Part shown: piece by piece, positions 1 to 15,364 of the stretch
Layout of the letters: every line of letters begins with the position of its first letter
How positions within the stretch are numbered: position 1 is the stretch's first letter
NCBI RefSeq assembly: GCF_047495875.1
Contig: NC_092459.1
Location: 89,756,560 to 89,820,559 of the forward strand
Length of the DNA: 64,000 nucleotides
From: Pithys albifrons albifrons
Lineage: Eukaryota; Chordata; Aves; Passeriformes; Thamnophilidae
Reading direction: 5' to 3'
Position numbers and translations under genes: made by a program
The notes under the pieces: model-generated
Seen by the model: only the letters and a program-made list of their open reading frames with translations
What the model was told of the DNA's origin: nothing
Database searches by the model: none

Positions 1-3000
1 TCTTCTAAACCCCTCCTGAAAAACTGGCACTGGAAGCAACACAGGGAAGTGTTGCTCACTGGAATACTAACATCTATTACTAACTGGAAAGTTTAGGTTT
101 TGCATCCCATCAATTTGAGATAGATGCTCTGGAGGCTTCTCAATAACAAGGTTTCAGGGATTCCATAACAAGGATTCAGGGATACCTACTAAATAAGGTA
201 TTCTTATTGATGTTCTTATTTTGATACTCTAGAAAGTATTCAATTTCTTCCAGCTGATAACGAAAACTGAAGTTAGTGATAACAGAGATTCAGCAATGAC
301 AATGATCTATTAATTTACTGTAAAACAAAAGGAAGATCATTTTGCTTCTTAGTTGAAGAATTTTCAGCTCTGCATTTCTGTTGCATCAGTAATTATTTTG
401 CAAAGATGTGATTCACACCAGGTATAAATCAGTACAATTCTAGCAAATTCCAATGGAATTGCACCAAACTCTGCATACCATGAGCCATTCTGTGCAGCTG
501 CCAAAAAGGAAAGAATGGAATTCGGCTACAGAACAGTTTGGCTCACATTGCCCTCTTCTTCAAACTCAGGCTAAAATGAATGTTTAAAAGGCTGAGCCCA
601 GTTTACTCAACAGTGACTATTAAGGAGTTTTTGAACTTGTGAAAAGGAAAGACATTTGATTTATGATCGTAAATGCTAGAAGTGGAAATATGTCTCTATT
701 ACTAACAGATTCTACCTGAAAGTAAATATAAAACACAGGAAAAGCAGCCGCAATCATTATAAAGTCACTAAAGGAAGTAGGGAAGTGCAGAGAGCATTCA
801 AATGCAGAACACCTTTAGCAGCAATTTTTCCTAGAACAGTTTTCTGGTTGTCTTACCCTACTTCATACACAGACAAATCCCAGCCTCTAGTGAGAGTGCA
901 GATGGCAAAGCTGAGGACTTAGGAAGGAAAAGAAGAAGGGTAGAGAAAGAAATGTTTGAGTCATTGCCCAAATTTTACACAAAAGGCTTTTAATGTCCTT
1001 ATTTCCCTGATTCAGCAGAATAGTTAGTTGCCCACCTGCAATCATTTTATGTACAGTATGTTTATTTTCAAAGGTAGGGAAATAGACAGCTGGCTTTTTA
1101 GAAAATGAAAACCAAAATTCCCCTTCATACAGGAGGATTCTGCAGGATTCTGGGTGTAAGGCTGAGGTTGCTGGAGGGAGGGCAGAGGGAGGAAGTGCAC
1201 AGCCACAAACTCAGCAAGGCTGTCTGCAGCAATGGGAGATAAGAAAGACGAAGAGACTTCTGCTTCTACCACTATGCAGGTTCAGTTTACTACAATAAAT
1301 GTAATCACAAGTTTCTCTCACTTTCATTTGACTGGTAAGTCAAAAAAGCACCTGTGCTTTTAAACAGACTGCTCTTGGCTGTGTTCTGTCCCAAAGCCAG
1401 GCAAGTGAGGATTAGCACAGAATTGACCAAGCCACTTTGAAGATGACCCCCTTCAAAGATATGCTCAAACTAACAGCCCAAATCTTCTATTTAAAACTCC
1501 GTATCTGTGATCCTTCTCCAGGCTAGCAGAGCTGTAAGATACGCTGCCCTGCTGCAGAAGAAGAACACCTGGAAAGATATCTGCAGAGAGGAGAACCTGT
1601 CACTGAAGGCAAAGGAGCTGTCAGACCACATCGGGCTCCACTCCATGCCTTGAGGCGCACTCACAGCAGCAGCAGCAGGCAGGGCTGTTCTCAAGGCTGC
1701 AGAATCATCACCAGCAATAGCTTAACAGAGTTAAAAGAGGCCCTTAATCAAAGTAAGTGAAGGCAAGTACCCCTCTTTTTTCTTCTTTTGGGGGCTCTGC
1801 TAACTGCAGGTAGTTATGTTTTGACCACGTATTATTTTGCAAAATTTATTGCCTTTCAATTTAGTTGGCTACCTGCAACTTCAGGAGAAGAAATATTTCT
1901 ATATTCTAAATAACTAATTTACTCCTCTACAAAAATGATCCTAATTAACTGAAAGTAAGATCCATGGCTGTTACATTTATGGTTAGCCTTGACCCCAGTC
2001 TCAGCAATACAGGCAAACAGTTCAAAAAATCATCAGGAACAAACATGCTGCAACACTTGAACCACTATGAAAATTCATGACAGAAATTCCTACTTGCATC
2101 TTTTGGCCAGTTCCAAATAATTATGCACCACTGCCTTTTTCCCAGTAAGTACTTATCCTATTACTTGAATGCCTTCTGTGAGAAACTCTATCAAAATTTA
2201 TCTAAATGTCTAAATTGTATCATCCTGTTCACTCACTGTATATCTCACTATTTGCATACCCAAAGCACTTCATTAAACCAGAAAACTCAGTTTTATTCTG
2301 CACAAACCATGGTGATCTGACTTACAGTTAAGTCAGCTTAGGCATTAGAGAAAATTATTCAGATGACTCCATGCAGACTCAGTATTGTAGTTCATTCATC
2401 ATCTGATTGTGGGAAGTTGGACTTACAAATAGCAACTCCAGTTAACTCAGTATGTCTTCTAAAGAAAGAAGCAGCTGGAAGGCAATGCTTTAAAGGGGCT
2501 ACGGGCACAAAAATGCTTTTTCACTTAGTTGGCTCCATCTGCTTGACAAGTTATGAACAGATGCTCCATATCTTTCCAAATGTATTTTTCCAGTGACCAG
2601 AAAAATCAATTTTTCAGCAGACAAAACATCAGCATCCAGAAGGGGAGACCAACCTCTTTTAGAACTGTTCCCCTTTGAACTGGAATAGGTTTTGTAAAAA
2701 CAGATGTAACATCCACAGACAGAAATATGTACCATTAAAATAAATGGAGGCTGTTTTAATTTAATCTGGAGAAGGAGTTCGAAAGGAAAGGGCATAGAAC
2801 AAGAAAGAAACAGGAAAAATGAGGAAACAGCTTCCAGAGAAAGGGGGACAAGGCATTTATTGTTCAATTGTGGAGCAAAATAACATTGTGACTATCAGCT
2901 ACTTGCTGCTTGCTGGCCCAGCATTTGGGCCCAGTTTGTCTTACTTTGAGTCTATGTGAAACAGTCCCCGTAAGATCATCACTTCTCTACTACAAATAAA

Positions 3001-3013
3001 GAAGAAATGGAGA
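1..3013. other. Intronic sequence without recognised feature
   Basis: AT-rich single-copy-looking sequence. The reading frames here are short (at most about 120 codons) and show no family resemblance or splice-framed exon. I see no repeat I can name. Confidence 0.6.
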
Positions 3014-4760
3014 ACAGAATCACAGAATACCCTGAGTTGGAAGGGACCCACAAGGATCATCAAAGTCCAGCTCCTGGCCAAATACAGGACTACCCCAAGA
3101 ATCACACCATGTGCCTGGGAGCATTGCCTAAATGCTTCTCAAACTCTGTCAGGTTTGGTGCTGTGAACACTTGCCTGGGAGCTTGTTCCAGTGCCCAGCC
3201 ACTCTATGGGGGAAGAACCTTTTTCTAATATTCAACCTAAACCTCCCCTGACACAACTTCTGGCCATTCCCTTGGGTCCTGTCAGTGGACACCACAGAGA
3301 AGAGATCAGTGCCTGCCCCTCCTCTCCCTGTCACAAGGAAGTTGTAAATGCAATGAGGTTTCCCCTCAGTCTCCTCTTCTCCACGCTGAACAGACCAAGT
3401 GCCCTCAGCTGCTCCGCAAGCATCTTCCCCTCAAGGCCCTTCATCATCTTTGTTGCCCTTCTTTGGACACCCTCTAAGAACTTAATAACTTTCCCATATT
3501 GCAGTGCCCAAAACTGCACACAATATTGAAGGTGAGGCTGCCCCAGTGCAGAGCAGAGCAGGACAATCCCCTCCCTTGACCAGCTGGCAGTGCTGTGCCT
3601 GATGCCCTCCACGACATGGTTGGCCCTCCTGGCTGCCAGGGCATTGCTGACTCAGATTCAACTTGCATTGACCAGGACCCCCAGGTCCCTTTCCATGGCA
3701 CTTCTTTCCAGCATCTCGTTCCCCAGTCTATACATACATCTGGGGTTGCCCCATCCCAGGTGCAGAATCTGACACTTGTCTTTGTTAATCTTCATATGGT
3801 TGGTGATTGCTCAGTCCTCTGATTTGTCAAGGTCTCTCTGCAGGCCCTCCCTCCCTTCAAGGGAGTCACCAGCTCCTCCCATTTCTGTGTCATCTGCAGA
3901 CTTGCTTAGTATCCCTTCTAGTCCTGCATCCAAGTCATTTCTGAAGATGTTGAAGAGCACAGGGCCCAAGATGGAGCCCTGTGGAACCCCACTAGTGACA
4001 GGTCATCAGTTTGATGTTTCCCCATTCACTGTTACCCTCTGTGCTCCACCCGTGAGCCAGTTGCTCACCCACCACATGATGTGTTTATCCAGCTGTGCTT
4101 GACATTTTGCCCAGAAGGATCCTATGAGAGACAGTACTGAAAGCTTCACTGAAATCCAAAAAGATTACATCAACTGGCTTTCCTTGATCAACCAGTGGGA
4201 GTTCCCTTGAGGTAGAAGGAAATCACATTTGAAAACAGGACTGTCCTCTCATGAAGCTGTGCTGGCTGCATTGTCTTTCAGGTGTTACTCCATACCTTCC
4301 AGAATAATCTTGTCCATAACCTTACCAGGCACTGACGTGACACTGTAGTTTCTGGGGTCCTCCTTCTTGCCCTTCTTGAAAATTGGGATGTTTGCCAGCT
4401 TCCAACTGGCTAGGACCTCTCCAGGTTCCCAAGACCATTCAAGAATCATTGAAAGAGGCCTTACGATGACATCAGCCAGCTCTGTAAGTGTTCTTTGATG
4501 AATCCCCATAGATTAATAGGGATCCATCTAGAGCAGTAGATCCCTCCCAACTTCAGGGTCAAGTGGGAGTTTTTATTTTGCAGCCATAGTCCTCCAGCTC
4601 AGGGCACTGGGACTCCCTTAGCCTGTCACTGGTGTTGAAGACAGAGGCAAAGAAAGTATGAAGTATCTCCATCTATGTCCCTGTTCGTGAGGTGACCATC
4701 CTCATCCTGTAACAGACTAATGTAATTTCTGCACTGCCTTTCGCCTTTTAAAGACAAATT
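3014..4760 (-). mobile_element. CR1 LINE, long decayed 3' portion
   Basis: The plus strand starts with the reverse complement of the CR1 3' tail (AGAATCACAGAAT at about 3016), followed by the family's TTGGAAGGGACC block, so the element lies on the minus strand. Reading from high to low coordinates gives CR1 ORF2 in the expected order. At 4509-4285 is a reverse transcriptase segment containing IFKKGKKEDPRNY. At 3612-3331 is the later stretch with VQRRATKMMKGLE and EKRRLRGNLIAF. At 3334-3149 is the C-terminal piece with RKRFFPHRVAGHWNKLP. The pieces fall in different frames with stops between them, so it is a dead, older copy. The 5' boundary near 4760 is approximate, because similarity fades there. 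Confidence 0.92.
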
Positions 4761-7700
4761 ATTTCCATTTAGTAATAAATAAATTTAGTGTGCATGTCTC
4801 TGCCAGTACCTCTATCTTTCATGCCTCTCTTTAAAGCAAAATTAAACCCTCACTCAAGATGCTCCCTGCTGCCCCAACCAAACAATGTCACAGTCAAACA
4901 ACTTTTTCAAACTGAGTGCCCACTTATAATACAACCTGGCAGGTTTTATTACCCAGCCCTCTTCCTATCTGGAGATCCAGTTTTCTCAAAAATGCTCTGA
5001 TCTTTCACGAGGACACGCACCTCAAATGTTAACTTGCCATCCAGCCGTTAAATTGCACCTGTATTGCTCAGCCTTTTGACCAAAGCCTGCTGTTTGATTC
5101 AGCTTGGTCCCAGAGGCAGGATACAGTCCCACAGCTGGGACCAAGACAAGCCAAGGATTTGCTCCAGGATTATCCCACACCCACAGGCAACCACTTCATA
5201 TCTGCTCCACACAAGCAGAGGCTTGGTTGGGAGGTCCCAGAGGAAGCAAGCGGTAGCCAAGCTTGGCTATCCCTGGAGTGGAGAGGAGCAAACTTCCCAT
5301 TGTACAGAGCCAGGGCATAATGATGGGATAACATAAAACAGTATTAACTGCCTCATTAGCTAACAGGTGTTAACAGGCAAACTCTACATTCAAGATCCAG
5401 ACAACCAGAGCTCACGAGTATTAAACAACATGATGATATTTTTACCATTATCATCTTCTAACAGTGAAACAAAAAAATTTGTTAGACCTACAGAGTTTAC
5501 ACTTGGAGTCCCATCTGCAGTTCCTGCTATGGCAAATAAACACTGCATGTGTCCCATCAGAGACTATGAAACACAGTTCAAGGTTAAGAAAGCAAAGGTA
5601 CAGTGAAGAAAAGACCACAGCAATTTAAGACATATTTTCTCTGGACCTCAAAAGGTTAGGAAAATGGCAAAAAAATTGCTGAAGTCGAATTCAGTGTTCT
5701 CTCTCATAGTCAATGTTGCCTTTTCCAACACTAATTCAGATCCCCCAGAAAGGTGACCGATACACAACAAAGCATTTCTTAGAGGGCAGATTAATGAGAG
5801 CAACCTCTCAGGGTAGTCATGGTCCTGGCAGCAATAGGCAGAGATTTCTGTAGCCATGCTTCAGCCTGAAAAGGTGTTTTTTCAGTATGCTGAGCAAGAC
5901 TCCAGTCCCAGCCTCATAACAGAACTAGATAGATATTACAAGGTGTCTTCATGCTCAATATAATCTTTTCTTCGGCAGTAGTGGGGTTTCGAGAGTACCC
6001 ATCATCTGAGAGGTTCTTTAAAATTCAACAAGGGAAAAGGAGACCGACTGAAGATGGAAGAACAGAGGATACAGCGAAGTAAACTCCTAATACTTCTCAA
6101 AGTGCATCTGACAGAACATTCTACTGTTAAGAGTAAAGCAAGATTTCAAGGGACATGTGGACAGGGTGACATAGCTGTCTTAACAGAGGGTCGCCTTTCA
6201 TGTCCAAATGAAATTTTCTTTAGTCCCTTTTACTGTGTTAATATCTTCCATTGCAAATTTCAGTTTGGAGATTTTCCCAGTTCTCAGTATGAACCATGAG
6301 CCAAATTACTCACATTTTCAGGCTACTGCAGTAACTGGATTCCTACAGAATATCAAACCCGAGAATTACTAACAATACCTGCTGCTCTAGCCCCAATGTC
6401 CAAACTCAGAGCTAAGGAGACAGTCAGTCAGCCATTCTCACTACTGTGTTTGAAATTGAAGAAGTCTTTTCTTAAAAACCTTTTATCCCACTGTATTCTG
6501 AAAGCCAAAGTGAACACAAGAGTACAAACAAAAAAATCATGTTAAAGCAGCAACAAATAGAAAGAGAACTTTGATCAGTTGTTTGAAACAACTTTCTGTG
6601 GTTGCTGCATGTGTAGCCACAGCAAACACAACAGTGACTGAGGTTTCTAGTGGTCAAAAGCAAAACACAACCAATGACAAGAGTTTCCACATGGGGGTTG
6701 GGCACAAAATTACTGGTGCCTGGTAACAGCCACATGATAGTTTACATTCTTTAAAAAAGGCTCCCATTAAACTGAGTAACAGTTAGGTTGTAAGACTCAC
6801 ACCTTACTTGCTGTGTGTTTTATTTTATTTAAAGCTTGTGAAACTTCAGAAACGCAACATTTCTTTGTTTATCCTGTGCAACTTGTTGCTCTATACACAA
6901 CGTGAAGTTCATAAAAATTGAATTAAAAGAGCAGAGTGTTTTGTCTTTTTCCTCCCACAAGGCCAGCTGTAAAGTACCCTTGGTCTGATTTGGTATGAAA
7001 AGACTCATACTATGTTTTGTTGTCAATACTCTGCAATATGGAGCAGCATCAGAGAAACTATTTAATAAATCCTCTTCTAATCTCTAATTCAGAGGAGTCA
7101 GACAGATATATATTTGTACCTGCATCAACAGCACCTGCTTCTCTGACTTCTTTTCTCTCATACCTGCTCACTATTTGTACACTCTGAAAAATAAGATATG
7201 CAGCCTTTCTGGGGAGGGAAAGCTCTTTCTGCCCACAACCAAGTGCAATGCATATTTGAACAGGGCCACAAGGGACCAGTCAGTACACTTAAAAAAAAAA
7301 AAAACACCAAGGCATCATCTCTAGCTAAACCATTTTACTGGTAATTGACTTAACTGGAAACTAAAAACACCTGCAGACAAGAAATTTAGTCAGATCTGCT
7401 ACAAAGACCTGAGTTATGTTGTTACTGTAACACAACTGCCAGTCAGAGACTACGTCCGATTTCCCAAGGATTTCTGTATAAACTGCAGAGCCTGCACTCT
7501 AAGGGGTTATGCAATATACACAGCTGTGATGAAACCTCCCAGCTTGGCTCGAAGAGTTTAATTCTAAGATTCAAATCATTTAAAGATGATGAAATACAAA
7601 TTGCATCTTTTAATAAGCCACTAGAAGGTACAATGGAATCACATCCTACAAGCTGGTTGTTCAATGACCTCAGTAAGCAATAGATAAATTTGATGTTGAT

Positions 7701-10700
7701 TTATTTCTCCAAATGCCAAATGCAATAGTTTTACACAAAAAGACTTAGAGCCTTGAAGACATTGTCAGAAAGGTTGCTCTGCATTCAGAAGACACCAAGG
7801 GCTCCTGCGATGCTGAGCTCTGAAAGAAGGGCTGTGATTCTCATCTGACCAGACAGCAGGTTCAGCAACTCACTGGTCTCTCTGTGTAAACCAGGGGCCA
7901 AAGTTAATTCTATCAAAGACAATATAGTGGTATGAATACCAAACAGGCTCTAAAATCTCAAATGAAAAACTGCTTTCAAGTGGTACAAGAGATGTGGCAG
8001 TAAAATTCACACAGCCATTACTTAACATCACACATTAAGCAGACTGGTGGTCTATTTCATAATATACCCAGGCTGTTGCTAGTAACAACTCCTGTTCTAA
8101 AGAAGGAGGGCATCTTTGTTAGGAACAATCACAATATAACCTTAATGCATGTGGGCTAAATTTCTCTTAACACTAGGCCCTTGGCAATGGATTTATATTA
8201 ATTAGCATTCCTATTTCACATTTGTTCTGTACAGAGGAAAAGGGCAGAGGGGAAATTTTCCCTTTTCCATTAACCACTGAATATCAAACATCTGGCACAG
8301 TGCAGGAAAAGAAATGCAACATGTCTTCAGTAAAAACAAAGTATAACATATATGGTGTAAAAGATATTTCATGTTCTTCTTGTGTACTCTTTCAATCCCA
8401 ATTTTGAGCATCAGGGTGAGTGAAATTAGATGGCTTCACTGAGAGGGGCTTTAGTACATATATACTAGTTCATTGGCTCTGTTACAGAAAAATCCAGTAA
8501 TATTCTTAACCACAGAAATAATGCCCTGACTGGACTGATAATCTTGTTTTCACAGAAGAGCAAACAACTACAACAGTCATTCAATGAAATCATTATGAGG
8601 CAGAAACACTTCATGGGTTGCAGATTGTCTTCCTCGTGACTATGGCAACAAACACTGTAGGGTAATATTCAGACAATATTCTTTAGACATCTAAATTTGG
8701 GTGTCTGTGTTACACATCTACTTTGTGAAACCAGTTTAGAGAGACACAACTCTTTTCTGAGTTGTTCTGCAAAGGCATCCTTTCACTTACTGGCTCCAGT
8801 TTAGCTCCTAAATGCAACTCCTTAACAAAGAAAGTCTGAATACCTCTCCTGGCTGAATACCTGCGTCCCCATCTCTAACACTGAAGCTGATTCACTTTAC
8901 GTCAGTGCAGTTTATAAGGGACTGAACCTTTTTTTAACAACTGCAACTGTAAGAAAATAGTATCCAGAATTACAGTACCTTGTAGAACATGCCTCCTCCT
9001 GTAGTCTTAAAATTTGAGTTTGCATCTTTCTCCTTGGCAAAAGAGACTTGGGCTGTAGATGGTGAACACACTTCACTAAACCCCCTTTATAATTCACATT
9101 TAACTAGTTTATTACCACTTCTTTAAGAGCCAAGAAATGGATTACTTGCCTAACATCAGTAAAAATGTTTTCCATTCATTTTATTCAGAAGCCAACAAAA
9201 CTGATGAAAAAGATACAGAAACGTCAGATAAGGCTCACATGAAAGGCTTTATCTTTTCCTTTAGTCAAGGTCCAAGTTCCTTTGATAGAATAACAGAATA
9301 TTTTTTGGTTATCTGCACTTCAGCTCCATCAGCCCAAAGGATAAAGTATAAACTCTGTTCTTTTATTTGAAGCTAGCAATAAAAAAGGTCATGCAGGACA
9401 AAGCTAGTATATTTTTTAAAGAATGCTCAATGCTTAGGCAATCCTATTCTGTTTTCCTCCATAAGGTTTAATGCGCCTTGTTAATCTATATATGCTTTAA
9501 GGCATGTTCATCCTCATGGTACCTGAGCATTGTATTAAATCAGAGTTGCAGACAGTGCAGCTTCCTGTAGTGTAGCTAACCCACGCTTGAGTTGGTGGGG
9601 AAAGACAGTGACTTAAAGCTTTATCCTGCTTATTTCTATGAGCTATTTTGATCAGCTATGTCTATTACCTCACTGCCTGTATTACAGCAACCCCCAAGCA
9701 GACTTGCTTAATGTTGTACAGCCTCACATTGTGTTTCAGCTTGTGAGTTCCACCGCATTCCATGAAGTTCTCCTTTTCACATCAAAGTTTGCAGCAACAT
9801 GCTACAAACATCCTACATGCCAATCTGGGTGTCTCTCAGTAAGTGGGACTCCTACACAAAAGAAGGAAGCATTGCACATACTGGATAGGCAATCTCTCAC
9901 CTACTGCTCTAATTTTTGTCCTCCAGAATATCAGATTCTCAGATTCCCTTTCTTTGCTTTTAGTGCAGTGCCAAGGCCTAGATACTACCAATTAAAAAGC
10001 CACCATTTTTCCACTTGCCAACATCAGTTTTTTTCAGAACAGCCAAAGACTCACCACAGAAGGAAACGATCATGCAGAAAGGGAGCTTCACCTGTGAGCC
10101 ATCCAATGTGATCCAGTTTCACCGAGACTGATATTATAAATCTCATAACAAGTCATAACTACAATACAAATCCTCTTTACTCTAGGGATGAGACTTGCAT
10201 AAATGGTATTACAGATGTCCCAGGAATTTGCAAATGTCTCTAATGAAAACTAAGACCCACTTTCCAGCATTTGCTGCAAAGGTAATTTTTCTGCATGTAC
10301 TGTTCAGAGCATCATCTAAATTTACCTTCCTTAATGAAGACTCAAACTACATGTTTCCTATGGTAGAAAAATTAGTTTCTGCATATCAACACTGAACTGG
10401 ATCTAACAGTCACTGTGGAATAGAGTCCCTGTTTACATAACAATCTGGGTTACTTAAGAGATTGGTGTATCTGGGATGATGGTTACAAATACTGAAGAAA
10501 GTCCTGAAACAAAGATTTTTATCAGTCTGAAATACAAAGACATAAATTAACTAAAGTAGTCTGCAAACTGGTCCTGAGGTTGACATTCCAGTAAATAGAA
10601 TAATAAGGATTTGGTGTTTTCATTCAACTTATCTGTACTCCTGTATGTTTCCAGGCATTGTATCATAATTCATCAAGATGTTTAAAGTTTTCCTCAGCTT

Positions 10701-13700
10701 TAAATCTTAAGTTAAATTATGCTTTCCCTTCATCAGTTTCTGTTTCCCCTATCCAATTCTTATTAAAATCAGATTAACTGTTGAAAAATACATCTTTTAG
10801 GATCCATCTTCTTCAATAAAATAGAATTTTATTTCTATCATTCCTATTGTACCTAACTTTTTCATAATCCATTACAGTAAAATTATTATCTAGCTGGCTA
10901 ATCCACTTATCCTAATCTACAACTTTCCCAGTTTAAAGCAGGAGTTAAGACAGTGACAAAGCAATGGAAAAAGAATGTGCCTTAGACAAACTTGGAGTAA
11001 AAAATTTTTGCTATGTTTTGTGTATTTTGGTGTTTACATGATTTCATTTGTAAGTAAAACTTAAAAATCCTAAAACTCTCTATGAACCACCTATGGAGGC
11101 AATGCAGTAAGAGAACTAATTGCACTTATTTAATGCAAAAGCCAAAGGAAAAGAATGAACCAACTGTCACACAGAAATTGGGTTTAAGGCATGTCCTTTT
11201 CAATCTGCCAACTTTCTTTTCAACCAAGAAACTCAACTCCTTGTCTTTTGCATTCAGCATGCATACTTCCCAAAACACTCCCAAAGATCAGAAAGATTTT
11301 GTCATCTTTTTATAATACCTGCTCCTCATAGCCACTGTCTCTTCCTGGAAAGAAGAAACAACACAAAGCTACACTGATTGTCACTGCTCACTGGCTGTGC
11401 AGGATGCCAGACATAACCATTCCCTTTTCAGAGAAAAAATGTTGGAGTTGAGACTCTCTTAATTGCACCTACATTAGCTCCATGCTCAGGGTTGATGAAT
11501 TTATATACATTCTATCAAAAGGTCGACCATGTGGACATTCTTCAACTGTAGTCATGTTGCATCATCAAGTAAATCCTCGATCTGTCTCTATTTTCTTAAT
11601 AAACTTTGTTTGCTCTTTCAGCCTGCAAAATTAACAAGTGCTAAGATACCATGATGATGGGAAAAACAGAAAACACCAAAACAGACTGACTATGTTCTCT
11701 TTAACTGAAATGCAAATTCCTTGTTTCACACAGGAAATTTTAGTCAGAATGACTATGTAGACGCAAATCTTCCCTAAGGTGAGTTTGTGAATGAACAGTT
11801 ACTGTAATGTAAAGCTGAGCTTTATTCCCACAGATGCAAAAACAAAATAAATAAAGAAAGGAGCAGTAGAAAAGGAAAAAAGAAAATTCTGTGTAAAAAT
11901 AAAATAAACTGGGATCAGGTCAGACTAATCCATGCAAGCGAATAATGAAAGAGAAATAAAAAGTGTTCAGAAAATTACAGTTGCAGAACCATCATGAACT
12001 GTACTGAGTGAATCACTTCTTTCTCCAAAGCTGTTGGAGGTCAGTCCTATTGGTAACTTTCATGAGCATTTTATAGGATTGGAAAAGCAAGCAACATGCA
12101 ATTCATCAAACATCTGCCTTTAAAGTGACACAGCTACAACAAAAGCACAAAAAAGCACCATACAGACAAATCAAGTGTAGTTACTTGGGAGAAAGTTCAA
12201 AGATCATTTCAGCATTGCTTCATCTGTGGGATTTTTTAAAATGCTTGCATCCAGACAGCTACATGGAAATTTCATCTTTCCCTTGTATATTCTTTTTTTT
12301 CATTTTCTACCCTTCAAGCTCCTGCCAGGAAGACCAAGGTTTGAAAATACAGGAAACAGAAGTCTTAAAAACTAGAGGACACATAAAAACTCTCTTAATT
12401 ATTAAAAACTTACAGCCTTTACAGTCATCACACGTTCTTTGCAGTCTTGAGTTCAAACTTGAGAACACGGACTAGAAGCAATACTAACATTACTAGTAAC
12501 ATTAGCAGTAATTAACACAATGTAAAACAGTGCAAGCAAAATTGCCACCCTTTGTGACACAACATTCACCCAACAACCATGCATATGGCCTTCAATAGAT
12601 ACAAGAGCCAAACCTCCTTCTTTCTGTTTCCCCTGAACAAACAGGCAGCTGGAAAAAGCAAAATTAGACAAACACAGGCCACGAGGGAAAAGAATTGTCA
12701 CTGCAGATTACTGAAAACTCAGAGCTGCAGGAGCCTCTGGTGCCATCACCATCCTTTATACGGAAAACTTTCTTTTTCCAGTCATTCAAAGCCAGCGTTA
12801 TTGTCACACTCAAACACAAAGTGTCTCACACAATGTTTTGCATGCCGGCTCACGAGCTCTGTAAATAGCTCCACACACAAAATACTTGAGCCATCTCATA
12901 CCCTGTAGGTGGTACATTATTAGGAACATAAATACATTGCAAGTCATGTCCAATATTGGTTTACTCCCAACTTAGCTATGCAGCTGTCAGCAGACAAGCC
13001 ACCAAGTTTGCACCTCTGTTGTTGCAATTTTAACTGTGTCAAGCAGCATCTGCTAACAAGTTCAGTCCCCTTAAGAAGGATTTAAAATATTTTATCTCAT
13101 GAATTGAATATTTTATCATGTGGGTTTCAGATTAATACTCCTTTTGATTTGCACACAGCTTGAAACGTCAGACATTTCTTTCAAAATCTCTTGCCAACAA
13201 GTTATGAAAAATGGATTTTATTTCAGGCATCGTGGACTGTTTCTGACAACAGAGCAGTGTTTCAGCCTGCTATAAGAGTTTCCAGGATCCCAGGTTTATC
13301 AATCTCCTCACTTCTTGTTCCCCAGCAGCTTGTGCAACTTACCAGTGATACATTTCTCAGCATAGGCTGTCAGGTCCGTACCCATCGGCAGTGATGTTTT
13401 TAAGTCACTTAACCAGGTGACCTAATCAGCATCTGTTCTTGCTATGCCATCACATTTATTTCTTTTTACCATGAATTCTTTTCACTTGGAAAGTAATGTA
13501 AGGAAGTTCTAATACAACAGGCAAAAATGTAATTATTTTTCAGAAGTAGTACCCTAAAATTGTTTCAGTGACTTCTAAATTATTGATATACTTCATTTGT
13601 CACTATGAACAATGGAGTAAGTTCCTGTGTTACTTCTGATCCTTTATTTTTACCCCTCCTTTTTTAGGAGAAGCTCTGCTGTATACACAGGATACGGCTA

Positions 13701-15364
13701 CAGTGGGTTTTCCCATGCTATTATAAAAAAATTCTGGACATATTTGCATTTCCAGCTCATCTGCACACTGGGTCAAATTAATAGCACATAACATGAATTT
13801 ATGTGATTTACTTTTTCTTTACATAAAGCCTAAAATAACCTTTGATATGGATTTTAATTCCAGGATGAACTGTGCATGCTGAGGATAGAAAGCAAAAGAG
13901 AGACGATGTTTCCAAAAAGCCAAGAAAGATGCTGACATGCAAGATGGAAGAGGAAGAAACTCAGGAAAACACTATGAGAGAACGCAGATGATGGTATGCC
14001 AACACATGCAGGAAAGGCAAATCGTACATGGCATTTACAAAGATCTGCTGGACACAACTATCACTGCAAATGTACAGGAGAAGACAGCAGATCAGAGCTG
14101 CATCAAGGAAGGGGCAGGAACAGGTACTGCACTGCACATCACTGCAGGCAAGGCCAGCCTTTCAAAGTACAGCATGATCTCCCCTGCGTCACTGTGGCCC
14201 ACTAGCTGGTATCAGAGAGGAGGAAGAGGAAGATAACAACCCACCAACCACCTGTCCCCTCTGAAGCATCTGGTGCCAATATCTTAAAAGAGAGCCTTAA
14301 ATTCAAATACCCAAACATATAGGCAGATCGTCTCCTTACTCTCACCCATCCTTTCAGAACAACCTCTGCGTTTGTTTGAATCTTTAGGACCTAAGTCTGG
14401 CATCAGGGACCCAGGTAGTTCAGAAACATAACATATTTTTCTTTTTCTTCACTTCAGACAAGGTGTGTACACTATTACTTCACTAGAACACAGACAAAAT
14501 GTTCTTTTGGTTATACCCTGTAAACAAAGCTCCTCTCAACCAACTCATACAATGGTTAGTGCATTGCACACTCATAAGACAAAGAAATATAAAAGTTACC
14601 TGCACCTCTATCCCATTAAGCATAAAAATGCAAAAGCATATTCCATAACCTCAGCACTGTACCCATGCATTCCTACAACCAGCAGAGCCCAGCAATCAGC
14701 TCAAATCCTTGCAATGCAGTAGTAGCATGATATATTTGCATTGAATGTCATGTTCCAAATTGGAACTGGCAAGCATCTTAGCTGCACACAACAATGCCAT
14801 ATGGAGTTACATCTGATACAGCTCGAGCAGAACTCCCTTCCTATCCAGAATACATCAAACAGTGCCACAGATATGCTATGGCATTTAAATAGTAATAAGG
14901 CGGATGTGAGGGCTAAATTAAAAATGTGTTGCATATTAGAAACAATTTGCGCACCAAGATAAAAAAGGGATTCACTGGCTTTTGGCAGCAAACTTACAGA
15001 TACGTAAATAACCATTTTACTTACTTACTTACATGTCAGCTTTCTGAGCGGAACAATTACAGGACTAGAGATGCATCAAAAATATTAGCACAGAGAAAAT
15101 AAGCTCAACAAGGAACAAAGATTTTGTTGCAAGGGGATAAAAGAGGAGCTGAGCATTAGAAGTTGTGCCTCCAGTCAGAACAGGGTGCAGGTCTGGCTGT
15201 CAGAAACAGCAGCTCCACTTCAGGCATTGCTTTAAAACTCTACAGAAATGAGTTTTGTGCTTGTGCAAATCAGGCTCACGCACTTGCACAAGGAAGAGCT
15301 GAGATGTGTGTGATCCCAGCAACCAACGTCACTCAAAGGGAAAGAAAAGTAGTTCCAATATCCA
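4761..15364. other. Intronic sequence without recognised feature
   Basis: About 10.6 kb of AT-rich intron. The longest frame (9638-10111, plus strand, 157 codons) is low in recognisable motifs, with no signal peptide, domain pattern or exon-like boundaries, and is within the range expected by chance. An A14 run lies at about 7290-7303 and a 16-bp palindrome centred on AAGCTT at 5254-5269. I see no nameable repeat. Confidence 0.55.

Noticed and set aside
5254..5269. 16-bp perfect palindrome centred on AAGCTT
   Set aside because: About one such palindrome is expected by chance in 64 kb.
9638..10111. 157-codon plus-strand open frame
   Set aside because: No recognised domain or splice-framed boundaries. 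One frame of this length is within chance expectation for 64 kb.
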